Below the pieces are notes generated by a model. The model did no database searches. It was not told where the DNA came from and was given only the letters and a program-made list of their open reading frames with translations. DNA of 22,614 nucleotides from JAZLJD01 sp045617725 (GTDB lineage Bacteria > Bacillota > Clostridia > Lachnospirales > Lachnospiraceae): the NCBI GenBank assembly GCA_045617725.1, contig JAZLJD010000075.1:1-22614 (forward strand), in the 5' to 3' direction. Every line of letters begins with the position of its first letter. Positions within the stretch are counted from its first letter, which is position 1. A program made the translations under genes and the position numbers. Positions 14,028-21,409 of the stretch are shown here, in pieces.

Positions 14028-15143
14028 TTATTCCTTATCGGAAGATGTTTTGTATGCGATATAAGAAAGAATATTGGATGCGTACAGGGAGAAGGCATCA
14101 CGATTTTTCTTAATCTCATCGGTCAACTCGAAGTACTGAATCGTGTCTTCATAGTTCTTTTTGAAGATTGGTTGTACAACCGGAGCAAATTCGGGTACGA
14201 ACAGAGACTTCCTTTTTGTATAACAATTGGCTTTGGTACATTTGACGCGATGCTCAGGGTCCACGAAGGATGCAACGGATTTATGAAATGCAGCATCCTC
14301 TTCGGGGAGATAGTAATAGTCTTTATAATTGGCGTAAAAATATTTCAGTTCATCCTCTAAAACAGGAACGGAAATGTGTAACAAATCACCCTCTATATTC
14401 ATGTAAAAGTCACCTTCGCGGCAGGATAAGTCAGAAGGAAAACCGGAAGACAACTTGAGGGTAATGAGAAGTTCCTTTTTGGCAACGCCATAGTAATCCT
14501 CGTATGTATTTAAGACTACCTTGCGAACTGCTTGCGGAGTTTCAATGATATCGGTAAGTTCCATAAAAATGGAGATTCTCGTAAGACCTAAAATATCTTC
14601 CCTGTTATGGAGCAGAAGCAGGGATAAATCCTCTTCATTGGGATTTAAGAGGTAATTCTCGTATACTTTTATGAGCTCACCACCGCTGTATTCGTCCACA
14701 CGGCCGGTATCAAGGAGTGATTCGATTGTTTTCTGCTTCAAATCGGGAAGCTTCAAAAGCTTTTTGAAGGAACGGATTCTTTTATATAAATCAATGCCGG
14801 AAAGATCATTAAAGGGAGAGGGAATTCCGTGCTGTTCATATTTTGCTTTCAAATAAGGAATATCGAAGGTGTTGCCATTAAAATGAATTATATGCGTATA
14901 ATCCTTAAGATAATCGGATAATTCCGTTAAAAGGAGTGGCTCGTCCTCGTGCGATTCTGCAAAAAGCTGCAGAGTTTCGAAGAAATCATCGTATATCCTT
15001 ACAAGTCCGATTAAATAGAGAAAAGAATTGCCGGAAGAAAGGCCTGTTGTTTCTATATCCAAAAAGCAAATCTTCGAAGCAGGAGCTATTTTGTTAAAGT
15101 CATAGGATGTTGAAATTGGAAACTGACCAGTTATCTTTTTCAT
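14028..15143 (-). CDS. YprB-like ribonuclease H-fold (DEDD) exonuclease-like protein
   Basis: The 371-residue protein carries an RNase H-like / DEDD exonuclease domain of the YprB type. Motif I is FLDIETTG (D29, E31), motif II is HFNGNTFDIPYLK (D94), and motif III is LLHNREDI (D183), so the four acidic metal-binding residues are all present. The domain covers about residues 20-205; the remaining C-terminal 165 residues are not recognised. Homologues are annotated as ribonuclease H-like, and the natural substrate is not established. The start ATG is supported by GAGGT six bases upstream. It is convergent with the cheR-type gene and divergent from the rnf operon. Confidence 0.85.
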   Translation of the reverse strand: MKKITGQFPISTSYDFNKIAPASKICFLDIETTGLSSGNSFLYLIGLVRIYDDFFETLQLFAESHEDEPLLLTELSDYLKDYTHIIHFNGNTFDIPYLKAKYEQHGIPSPFNDLSGIDLYKRIRSFKKLLKLPDLKQKTIESLLDTGRVDEYSGGELIKVYENYLLNPNEEDLSLLLLHNREDILGLTRISIFMELTDIIETPQAVRKVVLNTYEDYYGVAKKELLITLKLSSGFPSDLSCREGDFYMNIEGDLLHISVPVLEDELKYFYANYKDYYYLPEEDAAFHKSVASFVDPEHRVKCTKANCYTKRKSLFVPEFAPVVQPIFKKNYEDTIQYFELTDEIKKNRDAFSLYASNILSYIAYKTSSDKE

Positions 15144-15171
15144 GGAATACCTCGAATCATATAGTCAACTT

Positions 15172-15180
15172 ATTGTAGCA
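15172..15180 (-). promoter_or_regulatory. Extended -10 promoter element for the YprB-like gene
   Basis: On the minus strand the sequence reads TGCTACAAT, a TGn-extended -10 with hexamer TACAAT, 28 bases upstream of the start codon. No good -35 is seen, which is compatible with an extended -10 promoter. Confidence 0.5.
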
Positions 15181-15220
15181 CATTTAGCTCAAATAAGTAG
15201 CGTTTTACCACAATAATTAG

Positions 15221-15226
15221 TATAAT
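15221..15226 (+). promoter_or_regulatory. Candidate -10 (TATAAT) of the rnf operon
   Basis: A consensus TATAAT lies directly before the tandem repeat copies upstream of rnfC. Transcription would start near 15233, almost exactly at the first base of repeat copy B, giving a leader of about 175 bases. The -35 region is poor (a TTTACC at 15204-15209 is only 11 bases away), so regulation by an activator or another promoter is possible. Confidence 0.45.
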
Positions 15227-15231
15227 TATGT

Positions 15232-15296
15232 TGCAATCCATAGTGATTTCACTGCTATGCAGTGAAGAACTAAATTTGTAGAATTCGGAGATTAGT
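15232..15296 (+). repeat. Structured intergenic repeat, copy B (first of two before rnfC)
   Basis: This divergent copy starts TGCAATCCATAG, holds the perfect hairpin TTCACTGC-TAT-GCAGTGAA (15248-15266), continues AGAACTAAAT and ends in CGGAGATTAGT directly before a GTG at 15297. Its order of parts and its 3' end match copies A and C. Like copy A it lacks the seven-base GGATTGC segment. Confidence 0.75.
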
Positions 15297-15337
15297 GTGA
15301 AAAATGCAGGCATTTTTCACGCGACACTTTGTGTCGC
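15297..15337. repeat. Two adjacent perfect hairpins in the rnf leader
   Basis: GTGAAAAATG (15297-15306) pairs with CATTTTTCAC (15311-15320) around CAGG. It is followed without a gap by GCGACAC (15321-15327) and GTGTCGC (15331-15337) around TTT. Both stems are perfect. They sit exactly between repeat copies B and C. Confidence 0.85.
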
Positions 15338-15368
15338 AATCCGTAGCAGCTTCGCTGCAATGCAGTGA
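15297..15368 (+). CDS. Putative 23-residue leader peptide
   Basis: A GTG at 15297 stands seven bases after GGAG (15287-15290), in the same position relative to repeat copy B as the rnfC ATG has to copy C. Translation gives a 23-residue peptide starting MKNAGIFHATLC (GTG read as Met) and ending at a TGA (15366-15368) inside the central palindrome of copy C, 39 bases before rnfC. Its reading would cross both hairpins of the leader. There is no conservation evidence, so this may be chance. Confidence 0.22.
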   Translation: MKNAGIFHATLCVAIRSSFAAMQ

Positions 15369-15407
15369 AGGGCTAAATATACCGGATTGCGAAATGCGGG
15401 GATTAGT
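15334..15407 (+). repeat. Structured intergenic repeat, copy C (directly before rnfC)
   Basis: This is the full-length copy. TCGCAATCCG (15334-15343) and CGGATTGCGA (15383-15392) form a perfect 10-bp closing stem around a central palindrome. Within it, GCAGC-TTC-GCTGC (15346-15358) and CTTCGCTGC/GCAGTGAAG (15350-15370) share bases, so only one of the two inner hairpins can form at a time. The copy ends AAATGCGGGGATTAGT, and its GGGGAT (15398-15403) is the only plausible ribosome-binding site for the rnfC ATG at 15408. Confidence 0.85.
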
Positions 15408-16736
15408 ATGTCAAAATCTACTTTTATCGGTGGTATACGCCCTTACGAAGGCAAGAGACTTTCGAAAGAGCGCCCTATACGTGATATAGCACCGAAAGAA
15501 TTTTTAACTTACCCATTATCTCAACATATAGGTGCTCCTGCGCGAGAAATCGTTGCAGTAGGCGATTACGTCCTTACGGGCCAGAAAATAGCCGAGGCAG
15601 ATGGCTTTATGAGTGTTCCGATTCATGCTTCCGTATCGGGATATGTGAAAGCAATTGAGCCCAGAAAGGTAGTACAGGGGAATTTCGTAAAATCTATTAT
15701 TATTGAGAACGATGGGCTTTATGATGAAATTGAATATAAAAAACCGAAGCCGTATACGGAGATGACTTCGGCGGAGATTATAAATCTGGTTAAGGAGGCC
15801 GGCATCGTAGGAATGGGAGGAGCAGGTTTCCCTGCGCATGTTAAGCTTTCTCCGAAAGATCCGTACAAGATAGATTACGTTATTGCCAATTGCTGCGAGT
15901 GCGAGCCTTATCTTACTTCGGATTATCGAAAAATGCTGGAAGAACCGGAGAAACTGATTGAGGGCATGCGTATTATCCTACGCCTTTTTCCGAGTGCTCA
16001 TGGAATTTTTGCGGTCGAGGACAATAAAAAAGACTGTATTCGTAAGCTTCGTCAGTTAACAAGAAGCGAAATCGGTATGAGCGTACGCGTACTTCATACC
16101 AAATATCCGCAGGGGGCAGAGCGTATGCTTATATATGCTACGACGGAGCGAAAGATTAATTCGTCCATGCTGCCGGCGGATGCAGGATGTATTGTGCACA
16201 ATGTGGATACTATTATTGCAATCCGGGATGCGATTATTGAGGGGCGTCCTTTATATTCCCGTATTGTTACAGTGTCCGGTAAAGCGATTCGCGATCCCCG
16301 AAATTTCAGAGTCCGTTTGGGGATGAATTACGAAGATCTTGTAATGCGGGCAGGAGGTTTTGTTAAGGAGCCCACCAAGATCCTTTCAGGCGGTCCTATG
16401 ATGGGAATACAGATGTACGATTTGGATGTTCCCGTAACAAAAGCAACCAGTGCTTTAACGTGCCTTACGGAATCCTGTGACCAGGAGATGATGAATTGCA
16501 TTAACTGCGGAAGATGCGTCGAAGTATGTCCGGAACGACTGAATCCGAAGTTGCTTTTGGATTTCGCCATGAATCATGATATAAGTAAGTTTATTGAATA
16601 TGGCGGAATTGAATGCTTTGAATGTGGCTGCTGCAGCTATAAGTGCCCGTCGAAACGACATTTAACGCAAGGCATTAAAGCCATGCGTAAAGAAGCCATA
16701 GCATTAAAAAAGGCAGAAGCGGGAGGTAAGAAATAA
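15408..16736 (+). CDS. rnfC: Rnf complex subunit C (NADH-binding)
   Basis: RnfC is the peripheral subunit that exchanges electrons with NAD(H) in the Rnf ferredoxin:NAD+ oxidoreductase. The 442-residue protein has the N-terminal FIGGIRPYEGK, a biotinyl-like barrel region (about 40-90), the Rossmann-type GMGGAGFP (135-142) and ANCCECEPYL. Two [4Fe-4S] motifs follow: C364-C367-C370-C374 and C403-C406-C409-C413. I place the start at the ATG 15408, which follows the GGGGAT of the repeat by four bases; an in-frame TTG at 15387 lies within the repeat stem. The stop overlaps the rnfD start (TAATG). The C-terminal extension is short, as in clostridial proteins. Confidence 0.97.
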   Translation: MSKSTFIGGIRPYEGKRLSKERPIRDIAPKEFLTYPLSQHIGAPAREIVAVGDYVLTGQKIAEADGFMSVPIHASVSGYVKAIEPRKVVQGNFVKSIIIENDGLYDEIEYKKPKPYTEMTSAEIINLVKEAGIVGMGGAGFPAHVKLSPKDPYKIDYVIANCCECEPYLTSDYRKMLEEPEKLIEGMRIILRLFPSAHGIFAVEDNKKDCIRKLRQLTRSEIGMSVRVLHTKYPQGAERMLIYATTERKINSSMLPADAGCIVHNVDTIIAIRDAIIEGRPLYSRIVTVSGKAIRDPRNFRVRLGMNYEDLVMRAGGFVKEPTKILSGGPMMGIQMYDLDVPVTKATSALTCLTESCDQEMMNCINCGRCVEVCPERLNPKLLLDFAMNHDISKFIEYGGIECFECGCCSYKCPSKRHLTQGIKAMRKEAIALKKAEAGGKK

Positions 16737-17668
16737 TGAGTGATCTTTTTAAGGTTTCAGCCAATCCGCATACAAAATCGATAACAACAACCTCTAAGAT
16801 TATGCTGTTTGTTATTATCGCACTGTTACCGTCTGCTGGTTTTGGTGTTTATAATTTTGGACTTAGTGCACTGGAAATTTTACTTATTTCCATATGCAGC
16901 TGTATCATTTTCGAAGCCGGAACGGAATTAATATTACACAGAAAGGTAACCATCCTTGATTTCTCAGCTGTTGTAACCGGTTTGCTTCTTGGCATGAACC
17001 TTCCGCCCAATATACCTTTCTGGATTCCCATTGTGGGCAGCTTTTTCGCAATTGTAGTTGTAAAACAGCTGTTTGGCGGACTGGGACAGAATTTTATGAA
17101 TCCCGCATTGGCAGCAAGATGCTTCCTGGTAATTTCTTTTGCTACGTACATGACGGATTTTTCATGCGATGCTTATACGGGAGCTACTCCGCTTGCGGCT
17201 CTTAAGGCAGGAGAAGAAGTTAACCTTATGAGCATGATCTGGGGCAATACTGCCGGCTGTATCGGTGAGACCAGCCTGGTTGCCATTGCTATCGGTGCGA
17301 TTTTCCTTATGTTTTTTGGCATTATCGATGCAATTATTCCGCTTTCCTACATTGCATCGTTTGGTGCGTTCATTTTACTGTTTACTGGACGCGGCTTCGA
17401 TTATATTTATCTTGCAGAGCAACTTGCCGGTGGTGGATTAATGCTCGGTGCCTTCTTTATGGCTACCGACTATGTAACAAGACCGATTTACAAGCGCGGT
17501 CAGCTCGTCTACGGTATTGTTCTTGGATTTTTAACTGCGATATTCCGTACTTTTTCTCAGGGCGCCGAAGGTGTTTCCTTTGCAATTATCATAGGAAACC
17601 TGTTAGTTCCCCTGTTTGACAAAGTCTTCCGGAGAAAGCCTTTTGGCGTTAGGAGGACGAAAGCATGA
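16736..17668 (+). CDS. rnfD: Rnf complex subunit D (covalent FMN)
   Basis: RnfD is a polytopic membrane subunit that carries covalent FMN and takes part in ion translocation. The 310-residue protein has about nine to ten hydrophobic segments, the N-terminal SANPHTKS motif, GLGQNFMNPALAAR (115-128), and the flavinylation motif DAYTGATPL, in which T151 is the predicted FMN attachment residue (consensus Dxx[ST]GA[TS]). The C-terminal part has FFMATDYVTRP. It overlaps rnfC by one base and rnfG by four bases (ATGA), so the operon is translationally coupled. Confidence 0.97.
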   Translation: MSDLFKVSANPHTKSITTTSKIMLFVIIALLPSAGFGVYNFGLSALEILLISICSCIIFEAGTELILHRKVTILDFSAVVTGLLLGMNLPPNIPFWIPIVGSFFAIVVVKQLFGGLGQNFMNPALAARCFLVISFATYMTDFSCDAYTGATPLAALKAGEEVNLMSMIWGNTAGCIGETSLVAIAIGAIFLMFFGIIDAIIPLSYIASFGAFILLFTGRGFDYIYLAEQLAGGGLMLGAFFMATDYVTRPIYKRGQLVYGIVLGFLTAIFRTFSQGAEGVSFAIIIGNLLVPLFDKVFRRKPFGVRRTKA

Positions 17669-18291
17669 AAAAGAAAGAAACCTTAACCATTTTAAAAGAA
17701 ATAGGAATTCTGATTGTAATTACTATTTTGGCGGGTGGACTTTTGGGACTCGTTTATGCAGTTACGAAAGAACCGATTGAGAAGGCTCAAATAAAGGCAC
17801 AAACGGATGCATGCCGGCGTGTTATGACAGAGGCTTCGGAATTTGAGGAGATTCAAAAGGATTTTGCAGTGATTTCCGAGAGCCTTTTTAAGGATTCGAA
17901 TTACAGTGACTGCACCGTAAACACAGTATATACAGCCTTTGATGGGGCGCATTCGGAACTCGGACATGTGCTTTCCGTTACGACGAATAAAGGATACGGC
18001 GGTGATATCTGCCTGTTCATAGGATTTGACAACGCATCGAATATTACGGGAATCTCAATTACAGAGATACATGAGACTCCTGGCCTTGGAATGCGAGCCG
18101 GAACGGAGCTTACTCCTGAGTTTGTCGGACGCGGTGCTTTGGTGAATGAGTTCTCCTATGTCAAGAACGGAGCCGTTTCGGATTCACAGGTAGAAGCGAT
18201 TTCAGGAGCAACCATTACTACAAAGGCAGTGACAAATGCCGTGAATGCAGCCATGTATTTTGACAAAAATGAACTGAAAGGAGGTATGTAA
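17665..18291 (+). CDS. rnfG: Rnf complex subunit G (covalent FMN)
   Basis: RnfG is anchored by one N-terminal membrane helix (about residues 12-33) and exposes an FMN-binding domain outside the membrane. The 208-residue protein has HETPGLGMRA (136-145) and the flavinylation site EAISGATITT, with T183 the predicted FMN-linked residue; the position that is usually Asp in the motif is Glu (E177). ApbE, encoded just downstream of the operon, is the expected modifying enzyme. Two bases separate its stop from rnfE, whose AAAGGAGG lies inside the rnfG end. Confidence 0.96.
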   Translation: MKKKETLTILKEIGILIVITILAGGLLGLVYAVTKEPIEKAQIKAQTDACRRVMTEASEFEEIQKDFAVISESLFKDSNYSDCTVNTVYTAFDGAHSELGHVLSVTTNKGYGGDICLFIGFDNASNITGISITEIHETPGLGMRAGTELTPEFVGRGALVNEFSYVKNGAVSDSQVEAISGATITTKAVTNAVNAAMYFDKNELKGGM

Positions 18292-18293
18292 TT

Positions 18294-18995
18294 ATGAATA
18301 ATTCTAAAACCTCCCAGTCCTTAGAAAGAATCTTTAACGGCCTTGTAAAAGAGAATCCAACCTTTGTATTGATGCTTGGTATGTGTCCGACACTCGCGAT
18401 TACGACCAGTGCATTAAATGGTATGTCTATGGGACTGTCTACCATGTTGGTTCTCGTACTCAGTAATGTATTTATTTCGCTCCTTCGGAACATCATCCCG
18501 AATCGTGTACGAATTCCTGCGTTTATTGTTATTATCGCAAGCTTTGTTACCATGATTTCACTCCTTCTGGAAGCGTTTCTTCCGAGCATTTATGACAAAC
18601 TGGGCTTATATATAAGTCTGATTGTTGTCAACTGTATCATTTTGGGAAGAGCGGAAGCGTATGCTTATTCACATGGTCCCCTTCTTTCTGCCTGTGACGG
18701 ACTGGGAATGGGACTTGGATTTACGGTTGCCCTTACTTTGATTGGCAGTATTCGTGAGATTCTCGGATTCGGAAGCATTTTCGGCTTTGACATTATGCCG
18801 AATGGTTATGTCCCTGTTTCTATATTCGTTTTGGCTCCGGGAGCATTCTTTGTGCTTGCTTTCTTAACTGCGATTATGAATAAGGTTAAGAAAAAGCTCG
18901 AAGATAAAGGACATGACACAAGCAAGTTCAGTACAGGTTGCGATATGAATTGTGAAGCTTGCAAGAATGGAAAGGAAGGGGGATGTGACAAATGA
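18294..18995 (+). CDS. rnfE: Rnf complex subunit E, with a Cys-rich tail
   Basis: RnfE is a six-helix membrane subunit that, with RnfA, holds a membrane-embedded iron-sulfur centre. The 233-residue protein has LVKENPTFVLMLGMCPTLA (C31) and VVNCIILGRAEA (C113), the two conserved intramembrane cysteines. Beyond the last helix is a soluble tail, residues about 205-233, with C216-x3-C220-x2-C223-x7-C231. This tail is absent from short Rnf/Nqr homologues and could bind a metal or cluster, or simply be a lineage feature. Its stop overlaps the rnfA start by four bases. Confidence 0.96.
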   Translation: MNNSKTSQSLERIFNGLVKENPTFVLMLGMCPTLAITTSALNGMSMGLSTMLVLVLSNVFISLLRNIIPNRVRIPAFIVIIASFVTMISLLLEAFLPSIYDKLGLYISLIVVNCIILGRAEAYAYSHGPLLSACDGLGMGLGFTVALTLIGSIREILGFGSIFGFDIMPNGYVPVSIFVLAPGAFFVLAFLTAIMNKVKKKLEDKGHDTSKFSTGCDMNCEACKNGKEGGCDK

Positions 18996-19576
18996 GCGAT
19001 ATAAAGGATCTCGTATTACTGGCGCTCGGCGCTTCGCTTGTTAATAATGTTGTATTAAGTCAATTCCTCGGAATATGTCCTTTCCTGGGTGTTTCCAGAA
19101 AGATTAAGACTGCTGCCGGTATGGGAAGTGCGGTTGTATTTGTTATTACGATTTCATCGCTTGTATGCGCCGTAATCAACCAATACATTCTGATGCCGCT
19201 CAATATACCTTACCTGCAGACCATTGTTTTTATCCTGATCATAGCGGCCCTGGTTCAGTTTGTAGAACTGTTCCTTAAGAAATTTATGAAGTCTCTTTAT
19301 GCGGCATTAGGCGTTTATCTGCCGCTGATTACAACGAACTGTGCCGTACTTGGTATTGCACTTACGAATGCCGGAAGTAATCTCACAATTTTGGAAAGCG
19401 TAGTGCAGGGCTTTGCGACGGCAGTCGGTTTCCTGATTGCCATTGTGATTCTGGCGGGAATTCGTGAGAGACTGGAGTACAACAATATTCCGAAATCATT
19501 TAAAGGAATGCCCATCGTCCTTTTGGCAGCCGGACTTATGTCCATCGCATTCTTTGGCTTTTCCGGAATACTGTAG
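18992..19576 (+). CDS. rnfA: Rnf complex subunit A
   Basis: RnfA is the membrane partner of RnfE. The 194-residue protein has six hydrophobic segments with inverted topology relative to RnfE. The conserved cysteine segments are VLSQFLGICPFLG (C29) and LITTNCAVLG (C117), which by homology with NqrD/NqrE share an iron-sulfur centre between the two subunits. Length fits the family exactly. Start and rnfE stop overlap (ATGA). AGGAGG at its 3' end serves rnfB. Confidence 0.97.
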   Translation: MSDIKDLVLLALGASLVNNVVLSQFLGICPFLGVSRKIKTAAGMGSAVVFVITISSLVCAVINQYILMPLNIPYLQTIVFILIIAALVQFVELFLKKFMKSLYAALGVYLPLITTNCAVLGIALTNAGSNLTILESVVQGFATAVGFLIAIVILAGIRERLEYNNIPKSFKGMPIVLLAAGLMSIAFFGFSGIL

Positions 19577-19588
19577 GAGGACTGAATT

Positions 19589-20389
19589 ATGTTGAATACT
19601 ATTTTAACAGCATTAATCCTACTTGGACTAACCGGCCTGGTTGTTGGCCTTTTTATTGGAATTGCAAGTATTTTCTTTAAAACGGAAGTGAATCAGAAGA
19701 AAGAAGATATTTTGAGTATGTTGCCCGGCAATAATTGCGGTGGATGCGGTTATCCGGGGTGTGAAGGAATGGCACAGGCGATTTGTGATGGCCTTGCACC
19801 TGCAGGCGGATGCCCCGTAGGAGGTAAGGCGGTTGCGGATCGGATTTCGGAATATCTGGGAGAAGCTCCTTCGGAAACAGTAAGGAAAGTTGCTTTTGTC
19901 AGCTGCCTTGGAAGTGAACGTAAGGCCAAAAACGATTATGAATATGTGGGCATCAAGGATTGCAAAATGGCGACAGTGCTTCCGGGAGGAGGCCCTAAAT
20001 CCTGTAATTTCGGATGTATGGGGTATGGCACCTGCGAAAGTGTATGCCAGTTTGATGCAATTCATGTAAAGAACGGAATTGCATCCGTGGATGTTACAAA
20101 ATGTACCGGCTGTGGCCAGTGTGTCAAGAATTGTCCTAAAAAGATTATTAAGCTGATTCCGTACAAACCGATTGCCATGGTATTTTGCTCGTCCTGTGAT
20201 AAAGGCCCCGAAACAATGAAGAATTGTAAGTTGGGATGCATTGGCTGTGGCTTGTGCAAAAAAGAATGTAAGCAGGGTGCTATTACGATTGAAGGAGGTC
20301 ATGCAATCGTTGATCCCGACAAATGTATCGGATGCGGTGCATGCGTTGAAAAATGCCCGAGAAAAATTATTGGTTTAGTGAATCAATAA
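19589..20389 (+). CDS. rnfB: Rnf complex subunit B (ferredoxin-like, multi-cluster)
   Basis: RnfB accepts electrons from reduced ferredoxin. The 266-residue protein has an N-terminal membrane helix (about 5-30), then the membrane-proximal cluster motif C50-C53-C58-C75 (NNCGGCGYPGC). A cysteine set follows at C139-C143-C149-C153, with C106 and C125 nearby. Three more Cys-rich groups are C172-C175-C178-C182, C213/C217-C220-C223-C227 and C246-C249-C252-C256. Up to five or six [4Fe-4S] clusters are therefore possible. It is the last gene of the operon, in the clostridial order C-D-G-E-A-B. Its final 23 bases overlap the 3' end of the convergent apbE gene, and no terminator is visible before that gene. 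Confidence 0.97.
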   Translation: MLNTILTALILLGLTGLVVGLFIGIASIFFKTEVNQKKEDILSMLPGNNCGGCGYPGCEGMAQAICDGLAPAGGCPVGGKAVADRISEYLGEAPSETVRKVAFVSCLGSERKAKNDYEYVGIKDCKMATVLPGGGPKSCNFGCMGYGTCESVCQFDAIHVKNGIASVDVTKCTGCGQCVKNCPKKIIKLIPYKPIAMVFCSSCDKGPETMKNCKLGCIGCGLCKKECKQGAITIEGGHAIVDPDKCIGCGACVEKCPRKIIGLVNQ

Positions 20390-21365
20390 CGGAACCATCC
20401 CTTAAAAGAAAGATGGCTCGGATTTCGTCATGATTCTCAAGATAGGTAAGAGTCTCATCGGGACCCATGACCATAAACGCGGTCGAGAGAATATCAGCGG
20501 TTGCTCCATTCTCAGCGATACAGGTTACACTCAGGATATCTGATTCAATCGGATATCCTGTTTTTGTATCGAGAATGTGATGGTAAAGATGATTGTCTTT
20601 TTCAAAGCAACGTTCATAAATGCCGCAGGTTGAAATAGTACAATCGTGAGCGGAAACGGTATAGGAATATTCACCCTGAGCTCCGAAGGGCTTCTGTATT
20701 CCGATTTTGAAATCGCTATCCTTTTGGGAAGTGCCCAAAAGTGTGATATTACCGCCCAGATTTATGATTGCTTTTTGAACACCGTTTAAGCGAAGATACT
20801 CTTTAACTTTATCGGCAATATAGCCCTTAGCAATACAACCAAGATCAATGCCGGCCTTTGGGTCACTTAAGGTAACGGTATCGCCATTTAATATAATGTT
20901 GTGATAGTCAACGTGTGAAAGGGCCTCTTTGATTTCCTTATCGGAAGGAATGGAAGGATCGGAAAGAGCGGCGTTCTCACTGAAATTCCAAAGGGATGAT
21001 AAGGGTGCAACGGAAATGTCAATTCTTCCTTCCGTCAGTTCACAATAGGTGAGAGCAATCTTTATAAGTTCAGATACCTCATTATCTACAATAACCGGGG
21101 CGGAAAGAGCCTGATTCAATCGATAAATATCACTTTTCGTATCGGTCTTTGAAAGAAGTGCATCATAATTTCGAATTAATGAGAGTGCATTGCGGGCCGG
21201 TTCTTCATCCTTTTTTTCATAGACTGTAATGGAAACCACGGTATTGAGTGCGTAATCGTTAATTCGTATGACCGCACGGGAAGAAGAACAGCCTGTGTTG
21301 AAAAGAATGAGAAAACTGTATAAAATAATCGAGTATAGAATTTTCTTAAATTTGTTCTTTTTCAT
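20367..21365 (-). CDS. apbE: FAD:protein FMN transferase (ApbE), lipoprotein
   Basis: ApbE transfers FMN from FAD to a Thr/Ser in target proteins such as RnfD and RnfG. The 332-residue protein has a basic-hydrophobic signal ending NTGC (predicted lipid-anchored C26). Then come ALNTVVSITVY, DISVAPLSSLW, DLGCIAKGYIADKV, INLGGNITLLG, DTKTGYP and the metal-binding ADILSTAFMVMG. These match the family in order. I chose the ATG at 21365 over an in-frame TTG at 21374; neither has a clear ribosome-binding site. A minus-strand TGCTATATT (21373-21381) lies so close that the mRNA could be nearly leaderless. The 3' end overlaps rnfB by 23 bases, which fits a functional link with the Rnf flavoproteins. 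Confidence 0.94.
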   Translation of the reverse strand: MKKNKFKKILYSIILYSFLILFNTGCSSSRAVIRINDYALNTVVSITVYEKKDEEPARNALSLIRNYDALLSKTDTKSDIYRLNQALSAPVIVDNEVSELIKIALTYCELTEGRIDISVAPLSSLWNFSENAALSDPSIPSDKEIKEALSHVDYHNIILNGDTVTLSDPKAGIDLGCIAKGYIADKVKEYLRLNGVQKAIINLGGNITLLGTSQKDSDFKIGIQKPFGAQGEYSYTVSAHDCTISTCGIYERCFEKDNHLYHHILDTKTGYPIESDILSVTCIAENGATADILSTAFMVMGPDETLTYLENHDEIRAIFLLRDGSVIDSLNQ

Positions 21366-21409
21366 AATTACCAATATAGCAAAATCCGAAATGAAAGGAA
21401 AGAAAGTTC

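Noticed and set aside
15387..15407. TTG start for rnfC giving seven extra residues
   Set aside because: The TTG is in the right arm of the repeat's closing stem and the ATG at 15408 has a correctly spaced GGGGAT.
15304..15489. 61-residue open frame through the repeat into rnfC
   Set aside because: It is out of frame with rnfC over more than 80 bases, and its translation is repeat-derived with no family features.
19628..20302. 224-residue open frame on the minus strand
   Set aside because: It lies fully inside rnfB, whose cysteine motifs and frame are beyond doubt; the composition is that of an antisense shadow without any recognised domain.
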